From: Rhizophlyctis rosea
Taxonomy: Eukaryota; Chytridiomycota; Chytridiomycetes; Rhizophlyctidales; Rhizophlyctidaceae
Direction of reading: 5' to 3'
DNA length: 55,395 nt
Assembly (NCBI GenBank): GCA_027596075.1
Contig: JADGJC010000279.1
Coordinates: 1-55,395, forward strand
In this document: in pieces, positions 1-9,043 of the stretch
Numbering within the stretch: the stretch's first letter is position 1
Layout: each line of letters begins with the position of its first letter
Position numbers and translations under genes: made by a program
Notes under the pieces: generated by a model
Told to the model about the DNA's origin: nothing
What the model saw: the letters and a program-made list of their open reading frames with translations, nothing else
Databases searched by the model: none

Positions 1-393
1 AGCTTTGCCCTTCCAAGTCTTGCACTGAAAGTTGATGCTATTCCTGGTAGACTTAATGGTGCCGGTCTAATCATTAACAGACCCTCCTTATTCACAAGTT
101 ACCATTTGGTTGGCCAAATTAAGGGATTGGTTATTCTCCTTGTTGTGTTATGTGTTGCACTAATGACCCTTGCCGAGAAAAGTAATTAGAGTGTTGTAGT
201 TCAATGATGTAGAATAAGGTGTTGTTATCTCCTGGAATCTCATTGTTTAGTTAGCTGAGTCGGAGAATTGGTAGCAGGTTTCTTCACCGAGCACAGTGCT
301 GTTAGCTTTGCCTGTTTCTTTCTGGGTGAGTACACCAACATGATTACAATCAGTACCTTATTCTTTATCCTCTTTGGACACATTAAACATTAG
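1..393 (+). pseudogene. NUMT: joined fragments of mitochondrial cox2 and nad1
   Basis: The first frame opens with residues typical of the C-terminal half of cytochrome c oxidase subunit 2 (ALPSLALKVDAIPGRLN, bases 10-60). From about base 100 the same frame changes to a hydrophobic stretch ending in MTLAE, which fits NADH dehydrogenase subunit 1, and stops at 187-189. Between about 190 and 260 the expected nad1 residues are disrupted. The nad1 match resumes in another frame at about 265 with [13 protein letters not shown] and a FFLGEY motif, ending at a TAG at 391-393. Both genes are normally mitochondrial, and neither is whole. The join of two genes, the frame change and the stops all point to mitochondrial DNA inserted into the nucleus and decaying, with nuclear intron-containing genes downstream. 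The left edge of the window cuts the insertion, so its full length is unknown. Confidence 0.75.
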
Positions 394-504
394 ACCACAG
401 CCCCTGAACCAGTCAACATGACTGTGCCATGCGGCGCAACAGGTCCATGGCACAGTCACGGTGCAAAACTACATCAAAAATGTCGCGATAATCAATCATA
501 ACGA

Positions 505-600
505 GCGGGTTTGGCGTAGTTGGTAAGTGTCCGGGATTCCTCGATCCAGTAGCCCCAACGGGGTGAACGGTCGAGGGTTCAATCCCCTCCGGTCCAACCA
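505..600 (+). tRNA. tRNA-like gene with long variable arm (Leu/Ser type), probably degenerate
   Basis: Bases 512-523 match the tRNA A box (TGGCGTAGTTGG) and 576-585 match the B box (GGTTCAATCC). The T arm is perfect: stem 573-577 pairs with 585-589. A variable-arm hairpin at 553-563 (CCCC/GGGG) gives a type II shape, as in leucine and serine tRNAs. The anticodon stem (532-536/545-549) has one mismatch and an 8-base loop, and the 5' acceptor strand does not pair well with 590-596, so the anticodon is not assigned. A CCA is encoded at 598-600, which is unusual for a eukaryotic nuclear tRNA. Two T8 runs follow. This may be a tRNA pseudogene, a tRNA-derived SINE head, or an organelle-derived tRNA linked to the adjacent mitochondrial insertion. 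Confidence 0.45.
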
Positions 601-619
601 TCCAAACGATAGCTCGGCC

Positions 620-637
620 TTTTTTTTGCTTTTTTTT
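620..637 (+). terminator. Pol III-type T-run terminator after the tRNA-like unit
   Basis: Two runs of eight T (620-627 and 630-637) are separated by GC and begin 19 bases after the encoded CCA. Runs of four or more T on the coding strand end Pol III transcription, so this supports transcription of the tRNA-like unit. Confidence 0.55.
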
Positions 638-1821
638 GGGACACAATGTTATGTTAAGTGAACAGGGCGACGTTGTCCGCCGTAGCAGCACATCACCAAA
701 CGGATCCCTCCATCGAGAAACTTACCTTTCCCATCAGCAGAGACGCTTGCGTTGTGAGCAGGATCAATGATGTGGTGCTTTGGTTGACAGGAGTGCGCTG
801 GAAGGAGCTTGATGGTGGAGAGTTCAAAGTATACCAATATCGACGGCTTGAAAGGATCTTACAATCGTTCTGATCCCGACTCCACGGGGCTATAGGAATC
901 TGAACCACATTGTCCTGTATGACTGGTACAAATATGGGCGGCGTGCACTGCCTCACCTGTGCCTCAGCTTCAGCACATGTACGTACCCAATTCTGCCCAA
1001 CTGGTAAAATTAGGGTCAAGCTGGTCTGAATAGGATTTGCAGTCCCATACCACCACGATCAGGCGGCGGTTTCGGTCATCAGGAAGGTTGACATCACAAC
1101 GTCAAGGAGGATGGACAATGGCACATGAGAGTGGGTGTATAGCCATGAGTGAAAGAATGCTGCCAGCGGTAAGGAGGGGTTAATACGGGCCGGTTACATA
1201 CATCATCAGAGACCACATGTATGTACAAATTCATGTTGTCGAGTGCTATGATGCAAAAGAAGTTGGAATGTTCTGGCCCCCAAAACTAAGACAATCGGAA
1301 TCAGCTACAGCCCAAAGGATGTTCTTTAACCGGTAAGTCTGATTACCCACCTCCTCCAGTGCTCCCGTTAGAATTCGAAAGGAGCAGATCGTCCAGGCGG
1401 TAAGGTCAAGATCAGGGAATGATGCAAGACGTCCAGGAATCTGCCAAAATCAAACAAGTCAACATGCTGTCTTCAACCCGCCTCAAAACACACGAGAACA
1501 ACCAAACCCCACCTCAAATATGTCCACGTCCCATCCACCTTCCAACCAAACCACCTCCACAGAAGAGCCTAACCGAAGCGTTGTTGGTATGTGTATGTAT
1601 GTAGAGTGTATCGAAGGTTCATGTCATCCCTACCAACAAAACGCCATCATCACGACATGGAGAATTAGTCACCAAACCCAAAACACCAAACTCACTACCA
1701 AATCAAATAACTCCAAGTCCGCGAAAAATGGGCATTCCTATCACATTCCTCCATCAACATTCAAGCCAGCCAGTGCTCCGAGGTCATTCACGTGAATTCA
1801 AACCACAGCGTTGAGGTCTCA
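638..1821. other. Stretch without a recognisable gene
   Basis: Short reading frames occur on both strands, but none shows a recognisable domain, a plausible splice pattern or biased composition. No repeats or RNA genes were seen. Confidence 0.5.
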
Positions 1822-1977
1822 TTAGGAGTTAGGTTTGCCCATTTCTTCCGCTTTGGATGAAGCGGGGACGAAGTCGCTTAAGACTGTAGGGTGGTGTGAG
1901 TGGTTTCGTTGGACGGAAGAAGAACAAGTGATGCGGTGATACTGACCTTCCTCGTCGATGTTGACGGGTAGACGCAT
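1822..1977 (-). pseudogene. Partial copy of the gene at 2412-2931 (last two exons only)
   Basis: Read on the minus strand, 1947-1977 encodes MRLPVNIDEE. A GTCAGT donor follows, the acceptor lies at 1884, and the last exon 1822-1883 reads on to KAEEMGKPNS and a stop. Exon order, intron phase (phase 1) and the residue pattern parallel the end of the neighbouring gene (NLSVSFDLE, then KAKEWAETDS). In-frame TAA stops lie just upstream of the ATG at 1977, and I could not find the earlier exons. This looks like a truncated duplicate. Its function is unknown. Confidence 0.35.
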
Positions 1978-2411
1978 TTATGTGAATAAGTGTTGTATTT
2001 GGTGGTCAGGAAGAGATACCGCGAAAGTGCACCTCAATGGTCGATTTCAGCTGCGACTTGGAAAAGAAACGATCACGGAGCGAGAGTTTCGGCGATGGAT
2101 GCGAAGAGTTACGTACCTCAGGAGTACATCGCGTTTCATGGCGTGATGAGAGTAGAGTATGTCATGCGTGGGTGTGCGGTGTGAAATTGCGGTATGCCAT
2201 AGGTTATGTATGGGAATGTAATGTCACTCATGTACATCATCCCTACAGTATAAGCACGCAGTCAGCACAAGCAAAAGACAAGACGGCTGGCAACTACCAC
2301 AAGTCAAATTACCACCCAACGAATAATCCAAGCCCCAACGAATGGGCCTGCTCCTTCACCTTCATCTCCGCCAAGCCAAGCCGGTCCCCGAGGTAATGAC
2401 GCACGTATCAA

Positions 2412-2931
2412 TTACGTGGTGTTGAGATCCTGAGAATCTGTTTCAGCCCATTCCTTCGCCTTTTGAATCGGCGGAGGTTGAAGTCCGATAATGACTGCGT
2501 GGAAGGGGAGGGAAGCGTTAATAAGTTTATGTGCCGTTTTTTGTTGAGTGTGAGAGGGGATGACCAATAAGCGTACCTTCCAGGTCAAAGCTGACGGATA
2601 GATTGGTTTCCTTGTTGAACTGAGCACTACCATAGTTGGCCGTGTCTTGAAAGCTTTACAACGTGCTGTCAAAACAATACACGGATGAGTGAGAACACCA
2701 ATGATTACACTCGTAAAATGTGAGAGGATGTTCACCTTGGATGCGAACCACCCGATCGAGAATCTGTTCCAGCTTCCGGAACACTGTATTGTTGAGGAGT
2801 TGAGGGTAAACCGGAAAGGCAGAAACGAGAAGTATGAGAAGGTTGGTGGTGTCAGATATTGAAAGGTAATGGGAATATGGGTTTGTGCTTCGGGTATGAA
2901 GAAGAAGCTGGCTCGGGGGCGTTGAGGACAT
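2412..2931 (-). CDS. Hypothetical small protein, three exons, related to the fragment at 1822-1977
   Basis: Minus-strand exons can be joined in frame. An exon ending LEQILDRVVRIQ has a GTGAAC donor. The next exon (about 2590-2650) reads TANYGSAQFNKETNLSVSF. The last exon ends KAKEWAETDSQDLNTT at the stop 2412-2414. The final intron is bounded by GTACGC and CGCAG. An ATG at 2931 (MSSTPPSQ) is in frame, but more introns or exons upstream are possible. I do not recognise the family. The main reason to believe it is conservation of the last two exons and the intron phase with the partial copy less than 0.5 kb away; the gene itself may be decayed. Confidence 0.35.
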
Positions 2932-4410
2932 AGCCAGTATATGTGAAAATCGTGTTTGCGCCTGTGGGGGCCGAGCGACAGGAAGAAAAGTATGAAAGCG
3001 GCCGATATCTTTCTTTTCACATCTGTCCCACAGGCATTTGGGGCGAGAGGCATTTGTGCTGGGCGGGATGGAGTCATCATGGGGGCGCCGCAATGAGTCC
3101 GAGAAACCCAAAAGCCTGGTAACAAAGTGCCGAGTCGTGCAACTGCCAAGGATGGGAAAATGCTGGTATCTGGGACTTTCGGGTGTAGATTTTGGAAGCG
3201 TTCGGAGTACCTGGCACTGTTGATTTTTGATTGTTGTACGACATCGGACTAGCTGCAATTTGAATTTGTGCAGCAACCACAAGCACCCACAATAAGGACC
3301 CTGGCGTGCAATGACGGCTGGAGTGGCTATAACGCCAAACAAGCCACATCCGTCCAGTGAAGATGAAGCGAAGCTCTCTCGTGAAGCTTTCTTTGACTGC
3401 TGTCTGTTTCTTTCTTCTCTTCTATTCAGCAACCGATCCCACTTGCTGTGTGTTCTTGCATGGGCGGGAATTGTAATGTCGCCAACTTCATGGTCATGAG
3501 GGTGGCAAGCCCCTGTAAAGACAGAGCCACGGCTCGTTTCAAGATCGACTCACCGGCGGCTACGAGGATCCGGCAGCATTCACCGTCCACCCCATCAAGC
3601 TTATTCGACGAACCACGAGGACCCGGCGGGGTTCAACTTCGACACTACCACTCTATCTTGCGAAACTAGGGGGATCAAAGTCATGCCAGCAGCACCTTCT
3701 TCCACCTTCGTGGAGGAAACGTGTCTGTCTGTTCGTGTATGGAGAGGAACCCTAACAGCTTGGGCACCACAGCACCTTTTTGTGTGCGGTGTTTCCACTG
3801 GGGCCTGCGGGCGGGCAGGTACGACGTCAACAATGCTCTACGAAACGAGGCTCTGACGGGCGGATGCGCTACGAGAATATATCCTGGTGACGCCAAGGCT
3901 AGTTCGACGGATTTCGTGGGGTTCGGGATATGGCGATCTTGGGACTGTCGGGTTTCAATAAAAAAAAAACCAGGGGGAACCCTTGAAGGTTTTTACAACC
4001 TGTTGTGCACCTTCTTTTCGCAACTTGTGAATCTGGCATATTACACCAAGATCAGCGCGCATTTGTTCTTCCATTCATGTCAAGTCATAAATGTTTTCCC
4101 TATCTTTTTCTGCTTCCCAGTACTCAAAAGAGCAAGTCATACAATGCCCTCCTTACTTCAGGCGACGTTGTCCACATTCATGCGCTGGAAAGTGGTGGGA
4201 ACTCACGAGTACTCAACCCTCTCGCTGCCAACCCTTCCGCTACTCTTACAACTCTAGTATTTTGCCGTTTCATCTTGATTTACATCAAAAAGAAGTAGAC
4301 CTGCTACTCCTACTCACAATCAGCCCAAGGTAAAAAGCGGAGAAAGTACAGAAAACCATATCGAAAAAGTACATATTTTCGTTCTAATAATCGGGAAGAC
4401 GGCTCGCTTT
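2932..4410. other. Stretch without a recognisable gene
   Basis: Several overlapping frames are open here (for example minus strand 2932-3432), but they have mixed composition and no domain I can name. Nothing else was seen. Confidence 0.45.
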
Positions 4411-5775
4411 TCAAATACATTGCGAGTACCACGCATTCGAGTATTTGCAGGCGGATCCGGATTGACAGCAAGTCGGACCGGTGTAGCCTTGTCCGCCGCA
4501 TTGGCCCCATCTTCAGAAAGGATGATATTCAATCAGATGTAAACTCATGTACCAATCACCAAAAAACTCCATCAAGTCAACTCACTTAGCTGAACAGTTC
4601 CCACCCTGCGCCTGCGTAGTCGTCAACACCCTGGTGGTAGTCGTAGTCGTCGTCGCCGGCTTAGTGGTAGTAACACCTCCATTGGTGGTCGTAGGTCCAC
4701 TGCCCCCGGGCGTCAAGTTGCTCAACCCGAAGAAGCGGATGACTTCTGGCACGTTTTCCGGGACGCCGTGACCGACTCCTACGGCCCAGATGGCCTCGAC
4801 TTGGGATCCGTAGAGGTATTTGTAGTAGTTTGTTTGAGGGTTGTTGTTGTAGACTGCGGTTGGGGTTTGGCCTACGCCGAGGACTTGGGTCCATTCTTTT
4901 ACTGTTTCGTCTGGGAGGGGGAGGGTGAGTTGAGTATTGGTCGGGCGGATACTGATCTGAGAGAAAACAAAGTTGAGAATATATACTGAAGTTGTTGTAG
5001 TGAAGTGTGGTGTCCACTGATCCGTGCCAGATCTGGAACTTGGGACGGGGACCGGTGTAGCCTGGGTAGTAGGATTGGACGAGACTGGCCCATTCAGTAG
5101 GGGATTTGTGGACTTGACCGCTGGAGCATTGACCGTTCCAGTAAGGCGTGGCGGTGGAGGCGGGGGTTGCACCGGAGGGGTCGGCGAAGCAGCCGTCGGG
5201 GACGCCGGAGAAGGCGGAGGCGGCGACGAAGACGTCGGGGTAGGCGCCGGCGAGGACTAAATATGGAGATGATGAGGTGATGTCAGTCAAATGTGTGGGG
5301 AAGAATAAGGAACAATGTAGCCGAATATAAACAGAACCCTACCATTAGTCATCATAGCCCCACTCGAACTCCCCGTAACATAAACATTACTCGCCCCATA
5401 CTTCTGCTTGGCATACTTCGCCATGCTAACAATCGCCAACGAGTCACTGCCCCCGTTATGCGTTAAACTGGCTTTACTAGCCACATCCCAGCAGGTCCCG
5501 CTCCTGGGACTGGACGGGTAGACGACGATAAATCCCTTCTGATCAGCTTGGGAAGCCCATTGGGTACCACTAAAGTACGCTTGGGCGGTGCCGCTGCAGT
5601 AGTGGATAGCGACGATGATGGGAGGGGGGTTGGCGAGTTTTGTGGGGACGTAAATGTACATTTTTGCGCCGGAGGGGTTTGTGCCGAAACCAGTAACCTC
5701 CTGAAGGCTGGAGGTGAGGGCCAGGGCTGGGGAGAGGAGGGTGGTGGTGAGGAGGGAGAGGAGTGAGAGACGCAT
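4411..5775 (-). CDS. Secreted CE1-family esterase (feruloyl/acetylxylan type) with C-terminal CBM1
   Basis: Four exons: 5343-5775, 4987-5256, 4586-4910 and 4411-4510, giving about 375 residues. The ATG at 5775 starts a signal peptide ([14 protein letters not shown] then ALA). The catalytic domain follows the PHB-depolymerase-like CE1 pattern: nucleophile serine in [10 protein letters not shown], aspartate in WHGSVDTT and histidine in VGHGVP. A threonine-rich linker then leads to a cellulose-binding module with the CBM1 cysteine pattern ([15 protein letters not shown] ending WYSQCI). The enzyme should be exported, bind cellulose, and remove ester groups from plant xylan; whether the substrate is feruloyl or acetyl cannot be told from sequence. 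The third exon uses the acceptor at 4911 because it restores the family sequence NFNETVKEW. A TATA box lies upstream. The gene fits a plant-debris-degrading lifestyle. Confidence 0.92.
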
Positions 5776-5879
5776 TGTTGTTGGTGGGGTGGGGGGGAAG
5801 AGATTATGGGAGGGGCTGATGGGTGGGTGTTGCGATGGGAGTCGTGAAGAGGGGGAGGGATTTGTCTCGAGCGACTGCA

Positions 5880-5886
5880 TTTTATA
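5880..5886 (-). promoter_or_regulatory. TATA box for the CE1 esterase
   Basis: The minus strand reads CTATAAAATGC here, about 105 bases before the esterase ATG at 5775. The position allows a short 5' leader. No other strong TATA sequence was seen between the two genes. Confidence 0.45.
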
Positions 5887-6632
5887 GTGTTCATTGTGGT
5901 GCCCTGTAACGAAATGCGAGCAGTGGTTGGTGGAGTGGACGCTGCGGAGGTTCGACCGAACATTCCTGCCGAGGTGGATGGGTGAACACGGTCGCCGGGT
6001 GGTGTTGCGCACCGCACAAGTTTTGCCGCGCGGCACCCTCAACTAATTTGGCAAAATCTGCAGCGGCGTGAAATCCAAAAGCTCAATAGCTTCCTTGCAT
6101 CCACCGTCGAAAAGGCAATGTATGACTCAATTTAACCAATTCCAACTTGATTAGCCGCCGCGCTAAAGCCGAAAGGAGGTGATGTATCCAAATTGTGAAG
6201 GCGGAGCCAACTCAAAAGGTGGTGGCGGTCACAAATTCTGAAGGCGGAGCGCTGGGTTGCGGAGCCGGTGCGGAGGATTCCACTTAAAAAAGAGCAAGTT
6301 AGCCTTTTTTGAGGTCTGAAGGAATTGCGGTCGACGCATTCGTGTTTTCTGAATGGTAGGTGGTAACCACATGAGTCTCTCAATTACATACATAACACGT
6401 TGATGACATGAGAGTTCACATGAACTCTTTCTCTGTTGCTATATCCCTTCATATTACACGAATTTAATCCAAACAATTTCTCCACCTTCCAATCTCCGTA
6501 CCCAACCATCGTATTTCATACATCAAAAAATCTTATTCTACAAGACTATCAAAGCCATCATATATACAATACTCTCACAAATCCTCCACTCAAACACCAC
6601 CCGCACCATGACTCAATCACGACGCCCTTCGA
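5887..6632. other. Intergenic: esterase upstream region and NAD kinase downstream region
   Basis: About 0.75 kb between the start of the esterase and the end of the NAD kinase, both on the minus strand. No gene, RNA or repeat was recognised. Confidence 0.5.
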
Positions 6633-8682
6633 TCAATCCCAATCATACTCCGAATGTCTCAACGACGCCGTATTAGCAAACGACTGATTCCACTTCAACG
6701 TCTGATTAATATCTCGGACCCAATCTACCCCGCGCTTGACGCGGCTGACGCATGGCATGGGGTACGGTGACATGCGGACCTGCGTTTTCCGAATGAGTTC
6801 GGTCAATTGTAGTAGGGACGGTGAGCAAAAAGATCATCACACACACCTCTATGTAATGTCCCTTCGACAAAACGTAAACATCTCGTCCGTCTACTGATAC
6901 TTCCACGTCGCCACGACTGGATTCTGAGAGCTGTTCGCGCGATTTTGAAATACGATTAGATTTGTTGGAGCCAGGGCTAGTCTGAATGTTTCACCGATCT
7001 TACCCGTAACCGAACGGCAACGTTGGGCGGCAGCAGCGCTGGACGAAACGACAGGGACCGCGGACAGATAGGAGTCAATAGTAGACTTTGCACGGATGGG
7101 TGGACTATGGGGCCGCCTGATGGGAATTTGATTTGAGGATTAATGTCATAATCATTTGGGAGAAGTATCACATCTCATAGTCTTACCAGCTGAGAGGGAA
7201 TATGCAGTTGACCCAGTAGGTGTAGCGACTATGAGTCCATCTGCCTGTTTGTTTTGTGTCAAAAGGTGTAGGAGTCAGAAATGCCAAAGACTATCACGTA
7301 CCACCGCGTCTGTCAAAAATTCGTCCCCTACAAAACAGTCAATCTTCGTCAATTGCGGTTGTCGGCCGCGATGGAGTGTTATTTCATTCATTGCTTGAAG
7401 ATCTGAAATCAGGTTGGAGGAGAACAGCCAGTGAGCGAAAGAAAAGGTTTGATCGTCAGGTATCTTCTAATGTACCTATATCCAGACCATCATCCAGAAC
7501 TCTCGATCCGTCCTGCCGAAACAACGCGGCAGCCAGCCGCATCCGTAAGATTAGAGAGACATTCCCTTTGATCAGACGCTTCAAGGCTTGTTTATAATGT
7601 TGGAAGCCTAATTGTTTACATTCAGTATGCGTGGCAGATACCCAAGAATCTGCCGCACGTGTAAACACGCTCTGAAATACACTTACCAAATGGCAATAGA
7701 AAGCCGAGAGTACCCAAAGAGAACGAAACAATGGGTGGCACCGCACGCGGGAAAAGCGACGATACGTGAAGTATTGTACCGTCGCCACCTAATGTGATTG
7801 CAAAATCCACTACTCGAGAATACTCTTCTGGCTTATCTGTAGATAGGGAATGAGCCGCTGGTTTTTCAGTTTTGATGTCATTTGAGATCGTACCGGACGG
7901 AATGACAAAAACTCCTTTCAGTTTATCAGCAAATTTGGCGGCAACTGCTGGTTCCACAACTACATCCAAGCTCGGGTACTCGGATCGTAACCAGCTTATG
8001 AGGAAGGGGCAATGAAAGAAAAGTTACACCTGGGATGAGATTCGTTGATGTGCTGAAGTGCTTTACTTTGAAAATTGAAAGAATACCTGAGCATCTCAAA
8101 AAAGGAGTCCCGTGTCCGGTCATCGTTCGGCTTTTTGACTATCAATACGGTTCTAGGCGGTGTGGCCCAACTTAGAAGATGTTCGCCGCTAAGAGAGGGC
8201 GGGTTGGTCAAGTGCGGGAGAACGGAGCACAACCACAACGAAAACTTACGCAAACTCGTGACCTACTCGCTGTTTGACCTCAGTGGGCGGACGATTGATA
8301 TCTAAGTCGTGACCTGCAGTGATCGATAGAGGTCAGTTTCGGTGTTCGAAATTCCGGGCCCGCATTACTGGCGAGGAACTGCGCCAAACTACAGGCACAG
8401 ACTCCGAGCAAGTCTGGCAGACTCACCAATATCTGCTTCGTGTTCTCCTAGCCTGAGCTGTACTTTGTCTGGAAGCGCGGTGGTATACTTTATGGTAGTT
8501 GGAAACGACTTGGGACTGCTACTGAGGTAGCGTTTTGTGCGTAAGAGGTGGGAGCGGAAGATAAAGTGGCTCGACTGCGAACTAGGTATGGTTGCTAGGA
8601 GGTGTGGTGTAGCAGGTATCCACCTGGTACGCTGCCGAGCATATGCCGATGCCAGACTGAGCAGTCTCCGCGGACGGTCCAT
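6633..8682 (-). CDS. NADK: NAD(H) kinase, probably mitochondrial (Pos5-like)
   Basis: This enzyme phosphorylates NAD+ or NADH with ATP to make NADP(H). About ten short exons join cleanly in phase. Family motifs appear in order: [12 protein letters not shown] near the start, the ATP-binding [22 protein letters not shown], the NE motif in [12 protein letters not shown], and the substrate-binding [20 protein letters not shown]. The end ([10 protein letters not shown]) also matches the family. The N-terminus from the ATG at 8682 is rich in arginine and serine with few acidic residues ([18 protein letters not shown]), which suggests import into mitochondria and thus NADPH supply there. The exon 8/9 junction was set to the 73-base intron ending CGAACAG, because the alternative acceptor would give a 22-base intron. 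It diverges from the HOT gene with 361 bases between the starts. Confidence 0.94.
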
Positions 8683-9043
8683 ATCAATATCGAGTCGCTG
8701 TTACGGAATTGGCATGAGAAAGCAGGAGAGAGAGGGTGAGGCCAAAAATAGCACCTTGATCCTTGGCCGATGGCTTGGCTCGTGTGGGAGCACCACCACC
8801 AGCGCGTGACGCGTTCGACTTCCTCTCCACCAGCACGCTTTTAGCCATTCCCACACTTCCTTCATCTGGTTCTCATTTTAACCTGTCAAGTATCCAATCC
8901 TCGCTCGGAAACAATAGCAACGCTGTAGTACTGGTAGGTATGTCGAGAGAACAGTGGGCCAATTGCTCTCATTTTGCTCAGACTTGAGTTCGACCCAGCG
9001 TAACTCTCCTCCCTTCACCCCATAACATCAGCACCCTGCCCCG
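8683..9043. promoter_or_regulatory. Shared divergent promoter region, NAD kinase / HOT
   Basis: 361 bases separate the start codons of two divergently transcribed genes, both predicted mitochondrial and both linked to redox metabolism. No specific factor site was identified; the promoter role is inferred from position. Confidence 0.4.

Noticed and set aside
1..400. The window as part of a mitochondrial genome
   Set aside because: The cox2 and nad1 pieces are broken and are followed by nuclear genes with spliceosomal introns.
2656..3432. A long minus-strand open frame read as one gene
   Set aside because: Only its 3' part joins to recognisable downstream exons; the rest has mixed, non-coding-like composition and overlaps other frames.
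4547..5260. Plus-strand open frames rich in valine and glycine
   Set aside because: They are the antisense reading of the threonine/proline-rich linker and catalytic domain of the CE1 esterase.
6950..7010. A 22-base intron in the NAD kinase gene
   Set aside because: Too short for splicing. Using the next CAG acceptor gives a 73-base intron and a better match to the family.
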